This document shows positions 37,297-47,049 of a DNA stretch of 64,000 nucleotides, one piece after another. Position 1 is the stretch's first letter. Every line of letters starts with the position of its first letter. The translations under genes and the position numbers were made by a program. The stretch comes from Desarmillaria ectypa (lineage: Eukaryota; Basidiomycota; Agaricomycetes; Agaricales; Physalacriaceae). The notes under the pieces are model-generated. The model made no database searches, had not been told where the DNA came from, and was given only the letters and a program-made list of their open reading frames with translations. The stretch lies in the NCBI GenBank assembly GCA_030407005.1, contig JAUDYN010000005.1, positions 2,976,001 to 3,040,000 of the forward strand, written 5' to 3'.

Positions 37297-38217
37297 TCAA
37301 GCCAAAAATACGTCCTCTTTCCTCTTAATCGGGGAGTCAAAGTCTAAAGTCCTCCTTGTGCGTTTCCTGGCAGCCGGGGAGAAAGTGCTGACAGGAGACC
37401 CAAACAATGAGGTACCGACGGGGATCGGAGAGCTGGTCAATCCATCATCGACAGTGTCCCTTCGCTTCCTTTTTGCCAAGGCATTCGGAATGGCTTGATC
37501 CTGTATGGCTCGATTCGTGATATCAACAAGGCCAGTCTGCTGTGTGGCAGAAGTCACGGATGTGGACGAGGAGGCTCTAGTGGATCGACGGCGGCACGTA
37601 CGACAAGCTCCTACGATGTAATCAACAACCCTACGTGGCACAAAGGCATAAACAGCGCTGATAGATGTGAATGTTTCTTCGGCACAGCAGTGGTCGTTCT
37701 TGACATGATGACGCATGAAGATAGCGTAAAGTTGACTCCATGAAGCGACGAGTTTCTTCTGGTAACGCAGAACCATAATTCGTAACTCCTTCGCGGATTT
37801 GCGGTGGCTAGGAATGATACGAATCGCCGTATCATGGTCGATGTTGTTAGGCGAAGCGGGTCCCAAGTCGAAATCACGGAAGACCCCCGTATGAGACTTG
37901 CGATCCCAGAGAGGAACGCACGCCTTGGTCGTGTTGAGATAGAACAGGACGCGCCTTTCAATGAAGAAAGGAGTCGTAGGAGTACAGGGTATCTTATCTC
38001 CGAGGAGGCTAGCTTCACGTTCCAGCTTGCCTTGTATTTGCTTGAAGGTCTCGAGACTGAGAAAAGAGGGATCTTCGAGTAACGGCGGCGAGTTGGGCGA
38101 TATCGTAAATGATTGTGATATATAAACGGAAGGATAGAGAGGTATTTTTGATTTGGACGGATGAGCACGTCGAGTGCGACGAGTAGTAGATTTGTTTGTG
38201 TTCGACACTGAATACAT
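37297..38217 (-). CDS. Protein with an integrase-type H2C2 zinc-binding site, probably nuclear
   Basis: One long frame; from ATG 38217 it encodes 306 residues (in-frame ATGs at 38259 and 38391 would add 14 and 58 residues that look untranslated). Around residues 145-185 it has HHVKNDHCC followed by FVPRRVVDYIVGACRTCRRR, giving H-x4-H-x28-C-x2-C. That is the spacing of the zinc-binding domain at the N-terminus of retroelement integrases (HHCC/H2C2), with the usual hydrophobic filling. No protease, reverse transcriptase or DDE core is present around it. The rest is basic, with nuclear-signal-like AKRKRRDT and ARKRTRRTLDFDSPIKRK near the end. A domesticated integrase zinc finger acting in chromatin or DNA binding is my inference; function unknown. 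Confidence 0.65.
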   Translation of the reverse strand: MYSVSNTNKSTTRRTRRAHPSKSKIPLYPSVYISQSFTISPNSPPLLEDPSFLSLETFKQIQGKLEREASLLGDKIPCTPTTPFFIERRVLFYLNTTKACVPLWDRKSHTGVFRDFDLGPASPNNIDHDTAIRIIPSHRKSAKELRIMVLRYQKKLVASWSQLYAIFMRHHVKNDHCCAEETFTSISAVYAFVPRRVVDYIVGACRTCRRRSTRASSSTSVTSATQQTGLVDITNRAIQDQAIPNALAKRKRRDTVDDGLTSSPIPVGTSLFGSPVSTFSPAARKRTRRTLDFDSPIKRKEDVFLA

Positions 38218-38561
38218 CGTGGAATCTGGAACCACCTGTAAGAAGGTAATTGATGCCATGAAGAAAAAGACACACAAAAGCGGGAGCAGAGGCCAGTCAC
38301 CCTGAAGCTGAAGGGGCAGACGGTAGATAGACAAGGAGGTTGAGGAGCGTATTTGTAGAGCTAAGAATAGATCAAAGCCAAGGATCGCCAACCGTCTCGA
38401 TCGTCATGTCAAACATGATCTTGCCAGCCAAGTCTTCTTACGAACGAACAGAAGAAAGCAAAATATTAGGCTGCCACTGAGCGTCTGATCATTCTGCACG
38501 TTGCGATATGCGTATTTGAGCGCGAAGCTTTCTGGAAGCGTATCCAATGTATCAGTATAAT

Positions 38562-41500
38562 TCAACAAATAATACAATCCTCCTTGAAACTGAGATTATA
38601 CATCGTCTTGTCGACCGTTTTCTCAATCTTCTTCCAATCAGATCTGTGCTGGATAAACTCGTAGATATCCTGACCAGTTTATTAGCAAAGGTTATGACGA
38701 CAGCTAATGTGCTAAATACCTCGGGCTTGTATGCACCCCCATATCGGGTAACGTCCCTGACAATCTGCGCCAAATCCTTAGCATCCTCGACAACATACAC
38801 ATGCCCCAGCATCTTCAGATGCGAAAAATCCGCAACGATAGAAGGAACCTTAAGCGACGATATAAATGTATGATACGTATTCAAATCAGCGATGACTTGG
38901 AATCCTCCATTCAGCGATATGATTTGTCTCTTGATGTGTTTCTGTAGTATCCTGTACCAATGAATGTCAATGTCTATTCTGACTGAAGCCTCAGGACCTA
39001 CGTAATGAGTCGGATCCCCACCTCCTGGTGAAACACTTCCAGGACCTCCTTGCTGGTGCTTCCCTTCAAAAGCTTACAGTGCATTTCTAGGCACTTGATA
39101 GCCTCCTTGCACCCTTTCGTCGCACCCAACTCCAGAGGCTTGTCTTCAGGAGGATAGTATTCGCGAGGCTGCGTTAAAGTGATGATGATGTGCTCCACCT
39201 TCACATCTATCGTCAGTAAAACATTCGTACCATGTCATTTTAATACTCATACCTGATTCATCAACACCTCTGTACCAGCATTAAGTCCACCAGCAACGGA
39301 ATCGTCCAGGGCATTTTCGAACCGCTTTTTCTCCCGCACGACTGCATTGAGAAAGTCGTGACGATCGATATGAGGTGCCTTCGACACAGTAAGGATAGTT
39401 ATTCTGAATGATAACTGGGGTAATTACAAGCTCCTTGTCAAAGTAGACTTGAACCATGGACTGAATAGTGTCTCCAATGTGGACAAGCTCAAAAAACTGC
39501 AGTAACGGAGCAACACTCATTGTTTCTTCGTGCTCAGCAGGTTTGTAGGCTCGCATTTGCTCGATAGCGCTAGATTAATGGCATGGTGCATTTGAGCGCT
39601 ATTCAATGGGGGAAAAACTGCCGGCTCACGCAGAAAACCCTTTAGTTACATGTCGTTCACTAAGCGTCTGAAGCATCAGGATGAAAATCTCCTCGATAGT
39701 ATCCCGAACCCTATGTCCGTAGTGCCCCGGATATCCGGCAAACGTCTCAACGCGTTTTAAGCCTTCGCGATCAGCGTGAATGAGCTCCAAAGCCACGTCA
39801 AGGGAAAGTAGAAGGTCAAGCTGATTGATCCCAGAGCTCCCTGTAAGCGGTGTGATAGCTCCGTTCGAGCCTGATGCAGGAGGTGTTGGAGCCGACGATG
39901 GAAGGTCCGGGGTGGATACTATACAGCGAGGTCAGATAGTCATGCAGGGCGGATAAGTACGAACGTACATGAAAGTCCCAGCTTCGTTGGCTCTTTCTCA
40001 GAGGACTCGTCATTTTCATTTTCATCATCGTCATCAGGATTATCGAACAACATTTCGCCATCCTTTGTCAAATCCTTGGAATACCCGTTGGACGTGACCA
40101 CGTCACCACCGCCCCATCTCTGAGGGTTAAGCATTGCAATCCCTTGGGCGGCAGCGGTACCTCCAGTCATAATGGCACCACCCACAGCTCCAACAGTTCT
40201 TGGAACAATAGTAACGGGAAGCAACAAGACGCTGGTAAAAGAGGCTAGCACGTTTCTTTTCACCTGCGCAGGATTGTGGGAGCTCAGAAACCGAGCGGTG
40301 TTCATAGCTGACGATGTTTCGGCGTGCTAGGTAGCTTATAAGACCCGAATGTAAGAAGAATACTATGAAAACCGACCTGTCGTTCCCAACCTTTACAAAT
40401 CACATCGAGTGCTTGCTTTACGGACTCTACCTCTTCATCGAGGTACTCGTCCATGTTAATCTCAAACATCCGGTACCTAGTTAAGAATATTAATAATACG
40501 ATAAACACAGAGGGAGGAGACGTTCTGACACAACATCCTCTGCCCTTGTTTGTGTCAAGTTGCAGTTGGGGCTGGCTTTGGCAGCCTGTAAGACGGCATC
40601 TACCATGCGCCAAGACTCCTTGAAGCTGGCTGCTGCCGCTTTGAGGTACGTCTCGTTGGAGATTTCGCGGGCTCTTGTAAGAAGTGATGTCACATATTCC
40701 CCGACCTGTAATCAAGTTAAGAATTGTAGCTGACACGCAAGACTGCTCACGTACGACTTCGGTAGCGACGCGGTCAGCAAAAGACACAAGAACATCTGAT
40801 GCCGGTGGAAATACGCGTACCGCACGCGATCCATGCTCGATAATGGATCCGAGAATCGCAGTCATAAATTCATCCATGGCATCGAAATCAAGCTCTCGAT
40901 TCTTCCTAGATACAATTCAGAGTCGAAGTGCGAAAGCGTAACACAAGACGCACGTAAAGTTGTCCATAGGATTCCATCTGTCCAGGATGTAGAATATCTC
41001 TCTCTTCTCGGCCCACACCTTGCCCATCTCCCAGTCGCCGCGTCCGTCCCAAATCTGCCAGCTGGACTCTGATGCATCCTTCATCCCTGCCTCATCCGCT
41101 TTGCTGTCTGCCAGGTCGAATGCTGCCAGAAGGTTGGCGTCGAACCGGTCCATAGCCGACCGTAACGACGAGGACAAGGTGTCCCATTGCCGGACGGGTT
41201 GCACCTGGGGTGAGAGAAAGAGGGAGAGGAGACGTAATGTTTGCGCTTCATGCCGCAGCGTATGTGACACCAAATTGGATAGTTCGTTGAGTACTATGTG
41301 GGGCGGCGATGACAGTATTCGTGTAAGGGGCCTGAGTAGCTTATGGGCCCGGATATACCGCTCCCTGAACGAAGGCTCCATGTATGCAGGCATCGGCGTC
41401 TTTGGAGTGATCACGACGTTGTCGAATGCGCCAACAAAGTCGCCCATCTCTGCGTGAGGCGGGCTGAGGATATCGACAGTCGCAAAGTCCCCGAATTCAT

Positions 41501-41867
41501 CGTCGACTGCAATGGTCGGTGGAGCTGCTGCACGACTCACCGCCACCTGTCCCCTCGATTTTTCCTCCAAGTCCTCGAGAACGGACGATAAGGAGTGTTG
41601 TTCTACTCCCAAGGCCTTCCAACGCTTCTCCCACACTGTCTCATTCCGAGCCAGGTTGGCCAGAGACCGCGAACATCTACTGTATGCGAAGAAATCCGGT
41701 ATTGGAACGTAGGATAAAATGAGGAGATGCAAGTCCGTTGGCAGACGGCCCACTAGAGGTGAAACGACGGGCTTCGACGTTGTTTGATTTCGCGAGAGCA
41801 GGCGAGCACCCGTCGACGTCGCTGATGCGTAGAGTTTTACCGGCTCCAATGTAGCGAATTTCTCCAT
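38562..41867 (-). CDS. RCY1: Recyclin-1: F-box + Sec10-like membrane traffic protein with CaaX end
   Basis: About eleven exons. Exon 1 (41867-40954) carries the F-box LPTDLHLLILSYVPIPDFF, SLANLARNETVWEKRWKAL. The long helical remainder is Sec10-like: WNPMDNFT, ELDFDAMDEFMTAILGSII, EYVTSLLTRAREISNETYLK, MDEYLDEEVESVKQALDVI, RFLSSHNPAQVKRNVLASF, LLSLDVALELIHADREGLK, DKPLELGATKGCKEAIKCLE, LNTYHTFISSLKVPSIVADF, and ending NLSFKEDCIIC. In budding yeast Rcy1 has an F-box and a prenylated CaaX box and works in endosome recycling; the final CIIC here is a valid CaaX sequence, supporting orthology. Stop TGA at 38562-38564. No break seen. Confidence 0.88.
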
Positions 41868-42156
41868 GTTGCTATCCTATCTATCGCAAGCATGGATTGA
41901 AAATAATGGACAGCGACGGTGACTCGACAAACTCGTCACTGTAGACCGAGGAAAGTGGAACGGCAAAAGCCGACCCTTCTTACCCGTCATCGATGCTGAC
42001 AACTTGGTAGTCTATTAGGTGGGGCTAGTTACATAGGTAGATACTCAAGGTACTCAAGCAATTGCCAGTCTGCTGGCTTAGACTAATCAAATAGATCACT
42101 GTACCCCAACATACACAGGCTATGTCTTTACCACCACTACGGATATATTCCAAACA

Positions 42157-43606
42157 TCATTCAAATACAACGACGCCAATTGACAGCGATTCGCTACAAG
42201 AAATGTTAGACTTTGAGTCAAAGCTTTTATCGTGATTTTAGGAAATTCGTTACCTTTTGCTGTCATCTATATCAGACGACCGAGACGACACTGATCCGGC
42301 CGCATTCTCACCACCAAAAGCCTTGTCCACCAAACGACTCGCTAAATTTTGGTCCTCGAAATGCCTCCACACCGAAAACACGATTTGATCATACACCAGT
42401 AACGCCGAGCCCTGAGGTTCTTCAGTTTCACTGACAACGGCGCGTTCGGTGGGCTTCTTTTTCTTAGACTGCAGCGTTGACCCAACCTCTTTTATCACTT
42501 CCTTGTTCGACAAGGACTTCCAGAGCCCCGATGATGCAATAACAAGGAAATCTCCAGGTTGAACAAGCGTTGTCGTGATGACCGGCTCGGCAGTGAAATA
42601 TGGCGGAGTCTTCACGTCGCTGTATGCCTTCTTCTCTTTCACTTCGGACCAGGAAAGCCTCTCACGGACTGCCTTGGACCACTTGTACGGCCCTACTCCG
42701 AATAGCCGGAATGGAGCTATACCAAAGAGCGTATCGTCTTTTACTACCTCTTCTCCATGGTGCTCCCGTTTCACTCGTGCCAGCTCCTCAGCATTAGTTG
42801 CATCCTGGTCTGCTGAGAGAATTTCTAGACGATAAGACTCTCCCGCGCGATCTCTCCGACCCAAAATGGCGCGTGAATTTCCCGTCAGCGCGATACGCAG
42901 CGCACGCGTCTCCGTGTCATAGAAAGCAAGCGTAGCGGAAGACCCAGAATATGCTGCATCCAAAATATGGGGGAAATGCCGCGAGGAAGATCTATTGTTA
43001 GAAGCAAGCATGGCACTGAAGTTAACGATATCGTCGTCGAGCCGATTAAACGTCTCCTTGATTTCTTCATCAATCTCGTCCGGGGCAGGGTCAGGACCAA
43101 CTTCGGAGCGGTCAGAAAGGCTGCTGAACTTGCTCTCTTTCGCTCGGCTAAAAAGGTCGGCTAGACCCCCGATAATCGCGTTTAAAAGGTTTCCTGCGAG
43201 GTACGCACTGGTGTCGACACCATTGTAGCTATCGTACAGAGCGAAGAAGGACCAGAAACGGTCCGGTAGACCAGTAGATATGGACTGTATATGATTGCTG
43301 CCCAGCTCATCTCTATAAAAGTGTTATATTCTAATGTGTCGCGACGAAGAAATATCGTATTTACCTGGCAACAACATGGTAGTCAAACCTCGCAATCCCT
43401 GGCACTGGCCTCAGTGACGACTCAGAGTACTGTTGGGAAAACCCAGTCAAATCTCAAGACAGATGAATCCCTGCACAAGGAACCAGACAGACAACACACC
43501 TACCATTTATTAGACGAACATTGAGTGCAGTATACACTGCTCCCGATGCCAGGAAGAGACGGCGCGAGTTGCACAGAGTACGCGCAAATTTGTAATAAGT
43601 ACTCAT
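42157..43606 (-). CDS. PP2C-like phosphatase family protein with altered metal-site motifs
   Basis: The N-terminus (MSTYYKFARTLCNSRRLFLA) looks like a mitochondrial leader. It then has IARFDYHVVAR, FWSFFALYDSYNGVDTSAYL where active enzymes have YDGHGG, SATLAFYDTETRALRIALTG and NSRAILGRR where GDSRA is usual, TLFGIAPFRLFGVGPYKWSK, and LVIASSGLWKSLSNKEVIKE where ASDGLWD is usual. The final exon, reached only by splicing out 42191-42250, gives KSESLSIGVVVFE up to TGA 42157. So the fold is complete but several metal-coordinating positions are changed. It resembles the mitochondrial Ptc5/pyruvate dehydrogenase phosphatase branch, probably as an inactive relative. An in-frame ATG at 43666 is an alternative start. 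Confidence 0.8.
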
Positions 43607-44413
43607 GGGCCGAGTAGAGGAAAGAAACGAGTGACTACTGGGCGAGAAAACTCGGGTCTTGGTCACTTATTGAGGTCGGTAAGAGAATGACGTCGGCACG
43701 GCACATATTTAAAGCGGAGCTTGAACTTCTGGTCGGCGGGCAAAGTCAGTAGCCAAAATTAAGCTTCTATCCGCTCATTGACGGGCAATCATGTCTGTTC
43801 GTAGCGCGATCTCCCTCCTCGATATTACTACACCAAACACTGGTTGAAATGGTATCTATAATGACACACCGAGTACCTTGGGTATACTTTTATGTATGCA
43901 TGTGTAGCAGCATTGATAGCTAATCTTCACTGACGTCCGTGAATGAACAGTAACAAGCCCACCTTCGGGACTTGAAGTGCACTTATATCTCAACTAATGG
44001 AGAAAATGAAAGCCAGTTATAATTGTGAGACTAGCCTTCCGTCAAATTTACAAACTTCAGGTCCTAAAATATTTCTTTCTCGATGTATCATTCAATCACA
44101 TCCGAATGACAGGGACTTGACAGATTGGGCTGCTCATAGCCAATATGTGACACAGATCAATTCGATGAAAGACGAAGAGCTCTGGAATTATTTGGTCCCG
44201 CAGCCGCAGACAAAGAATTGACTTTTTCAGGTGAAGCCAAGATACTTCCAGTTGGCTCACATCCACGATGCGCTCCACCCCACGACCTCTCCATTACGGC
44301 GGCACAAGCTAATACAACGATGCCAAGTGGAACCAGAAGATTGGCAACGTCACGAAACCCTTGGTATAAGAGCAAGCCTTCCGCCAAGCTCAAGACGCAT
44401 CACTCTCGCACAC
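43607..44413. other. Intergenic region, left edge of duplication copy B
   Basis: Promoter region shared by the PP2C-like gene and the cysteine-rich tail gene. A 74 codon frame at 43997-44221 (plus) and a 78 codon frame at 44157-44393 (minus) show no recognised motif; I leave both uncalled. Confidence 0.45.
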
Positions 44414-44804
44414 ATGTCCTACTATCCACCCCAAGGCTTGTCGTACCATAAGCATCCTCGTACGGTTTTTTAATGTACATGCAGGTCCCCCGCCTGGACA
44501 ACAAGGCGGCTATTACCCTCAGGTACGACTTCATTGAAATCAGAAGATTAATCGTTTGACAAGTTTACAGGGGCCCCCCCAGGGACAGTATGGTGCCCCC
44601 CCTCAAGGATATCAACCCCAGCCCCAGCCCCAGACTGTTGTCATGTATGTCTCTAATATCTTCGCAGCAAGGCTAATAGAAGTAACTCCTATTTGTAGTC
44701 AACAGCAAGAAGAGAAGAGTAGTAGCGGTTGTTGTGGTCCTTGCCTAGCCTGTTGTGCTGGGATCTGCTGTTTCTGTTGTGCAGACGGTCAGTATTATTT
44801 CTGA
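44414..44804 (+). CDS. Small proline/glutamine- and cysteine-rich tail protein (CYSTM-like)
   Basis: Four exons: 44414-44435, 44485-44522, 44571-44644, 44699-44804; 79 residues. The head is MSYYPPQGPPPGQQGGYYPQ, then GPPQGQYGAPPQGYQPQPQ, then a cysteine cluster SGCCGPCLACCAGICCFCC at the end. This is the layout of CYSTM proteins, which attach to membranes through a palmitoylated or membrane-spanning Cys-rich tail and are linked to stress tolerance. The first intron only keeps frame if its donor is GC (AAG|GCTTGT), making it a GC-AG intron. It ends with DGQYYF after the cluster, slightly different from the CDCLL-type endings I know, so a further unrecognised exon is possible. Copy A of this gene (3433-3790) is frameshifted. 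Confidence 0.75.
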
Positions 44805-44967
44805 TTCTCAGTCTGCTCTGAAGCTCACGCAATCTGTAGCCCTATGCGATTTATGAACATACATGCTTTAAATCTTCAATGTTATATATCTACTCCCGCA
44901 ATACCTTTCTGCCCTTTATCTGCGTGCCTGAGTGATCAGCCTGAACTCTTCCTCGCATGGCAGGGTA

Positions 44968-45531
44968 GAGAGTATTGTAGCCTCTCTCAAGCTTGGCTCT
45001 TAGATTTCCACGGATCACATCAACATCTAAAGTGTCCATCAAGTTTGTCCTCATCCGACATTGCTCGCGATTATAATGCCCTCAGAAAAGGTCTGGAGTC
45101 CCTCTAATAAACTTGTACGTCGAGAACACGCAAATGATGCGTGGAACGCAGCCGATAGTATCCACGAAATTCTCGGTAGCCGTAGCGCAGTAGTGAGACA
45201 GTGAAAGAGAAGCCGTCATCTGGCCTACGTACGTCGTTCAATGAACGTATACAGCACGAGTTCTTTCAACATATTCTGGGTCGTCCAGAAGTTTCTGTGA
45301 ACTCCCTGAATAGACAGACCGGGGGGGCAAATCAAATAAAACCGCAACTTCTCCAAGTGGTGTCCGAATACATAAGAGAACGAAGAATTCTTCAACATTC
45401 GAATGGCGAGAGAAGATGGTTGTGACAATCGAGAACTATCGATAACACCGTGGTGTGGTAACGCACCGGTGATTGTTTGTGCATAGATGGGGACATCCAA
45501 TAGCTTGACTTCCTTGAGTGCCGGACGGTGA
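44968..45531 (-). pseudogene. Truncated copy of the F-box gene
   Basis: Matches the C-terminal half of the intact F-box gene at 3984-5389: YAQTITGALPHHGVIDSSRL, FGHHLEKLRFYLICPPG and LKELVLYTFIERRT are recognisable. The F-box and N-terminal half are missing, the splice acceptor equivalent to CTGTAAC at 4394-4400 reads CCGTAGC (AG changed to GG), about 195 coding bases are deleted and frames are broken. Not functional. Confidence 0.85.
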
Positions 45532-45671
45532 AAAACTTTTGTATTGGCCGTCTCGAAGAAGAATTTTGGTAAATATTAGAAACATAAATACACAGTATCT
45601 CGGGGAAGGTGAACGCACGACTGCGGCATTTGAAGAGCGCACACATTCAAGTGTGCAGATGTACGGAGAAA

Positions 45672-46690
45672 CTACGAAACACCGCTATTCGGGGAAGGGA
45701 AACAAAGCGCATTCTCTTCCGCGCATGCCTCTTCGTCGTCCTCATTCCAATCACTCACGGTATCCCACTCGTTCTCAAACTCGATATCTAAGCTCAGCTC
45801 AAACTCCCCATCACCCTTCTCCGTGAATGGCATGAACGATGTTAACTGTTGGGTCGACGGGTTGTGTGATATTGGCTGCACCCACCGACGCTCTCGGAGT
45901 CGTTTGTGCCGTTCTCGGTCTTCTTCTATTCTTTTGAAAATTTCTTGCCTCGGGAGGTGGGCGCGGTGGGTGCTGCTGCTCTCTCCTGGATTGTTTTCGC
46001 GGGCGCTAAGGCTGGACAGGGCTTCATCGATTATTTCGGGGTCGATGACACGTTTGGATTTCCAGCTTTCAAGGATCTGAAGAAGAGGTAAGCGGCTGAA
46101 ATAGAAGTCGGGAACATTGAGATGTTGAAGACCATAAGAATGCCACATCTCAGTGTAAAGATACTCAGGGTCCCGGTAAGAGGAAGGATTCAGTATGTAA
46201 GATTGCAAACTGACCTGACGGGTGCTAATGAGATTCGGAAGACCTTCCCTCCCTGAAGGTACAACATACTCGACGATTTTCCCCAAATCACGGGCGACAT
46301 AGTCCACGTATTGGTTACTTTCGGGTCTGTTTGACCGTACGACCTTTGCATGGGATTTGACAAGCAGAGACATTTCGCAGAGAGAGTCAAGGAAGTATAA
46401 GGTGTTTATCCTTGAATTTATTGAGCCCTGTCAAGTAGTCAGAGGAGCGGAGCAATATTTTATTTTGTCAATGTGTATACTTTTTGGCATTCCTCTACGA
46501 TACAATCCCAGAGGTCCTCTCCGCATGGTGCAACGTATTTCACGGCAAAGCCCACTGCTTTGTGGATTGACTGTTGAGTACTGAATTGAGCGACGTTGAG
46601 AGGAAACACAAAGGGGTAAAACGGGAGTACATACGCATTCAAGCGACGCAGCAGGGCTAGGAACTGGATCCTGACTTCAAAGGGATCCAT
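45672..46690 (-). CDS. CTK3: CTD kinase I gamma subunit
   Basis: Part of the CTDK-I complex that phosphorylates Ser2 of the RNA polymerase II C-terminal domain. Four exons: 46690-46635, 46580-46481, 46427-46215, 46076-45672; 257 residues. The CID-like N-terminal domain is clear: DPFEVRIQFLALLRRLNATQ, AVGFAVKYVAPCGEDLWDCI, VEECQKGSINSRINTLYFLD, SHAKVVRSN, YVDYVARDLGKIVEYVVPSG. The C-terminal CTK3 domain follows: ILESWKSKRVIDPEIIDEAL, then HLPRQEIFKRIEEDRERHKR, RWVQP, and an acidic tail. Complete; divergent from the ZRG17-like gene across 360 bases. Confidence 0.92.
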
Positions 46691-47049
46691 GGTGAGAGTA
46701 AGAGTGAAAGTGGTTAAGTTAGGTTATTAGGGTTAGGGTTCGGTAAGCTTGTTGCCTTTTGCCTCCACGTCCTCCTCAAAAGTTTACCCTCATGTACTGA
46801 ACGACTAAAGGTAAAGGTGTCTCCCACTGGACCTGTATTCCCGCTGAGAAAAGCTGATTTTTGACGGCAGGTACGCGTGCAGGGCTATCTATACGTGCAG
46901 AAGCACCGGAGCCGACTTAGAGAGCGATATCAGTGCATTTACTTAGGAGGGACGTCGTTGGCTATCTCAGGTGAGTATTCTGTATTATTTTTCCACTGGA
47001 ATCCTACTGAACAATTGAGCAAGGCCTTCTCATTTGGTCTTGTCGTAAC
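46691..47049. promoter_or_regulatory. Divergent promoter of CTK3 and the ZRG17-like gene, with telomere-like repeat
   Basis: The two start codons are 359 bases apart. At 46727-46740 the sequence TTAGGGTTAGGGTT holds two and a third copies of the fungal telomere unit, 37-50 bases upstream of the CTK3 ATG. In yeasts, such telo-boxes bind Tbf1/Teb1-type factors in promoters of housekeeping genes; the same here is inference. Confidence 0.5.

Larger units (their letters stand above)
44332..45531. repeat. Segmental duplication, copy B (partner at 3331-4775)
   Basis: Same orientation and gene order as copy A. It begins at CCAAGTGGAACC and ends at GCCGGACGGTG, after which the CTK3 3' region follows. 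Compared with A it lacks about 195 bases of the F-box C-terminus and the whole N-terminal half of that gene, but its cysteine-rich tail gene is intact. Confidence 0.9.

Noticed and set aside
44157..44393. 78 codon minus-strand frame with a hydrophobic stretch (LLVPLGIVVLACAAV)
   Set aside because: Its start would be only 20 bases from the oppositely oriented CYSTM-like start codon, and no family is recognised.
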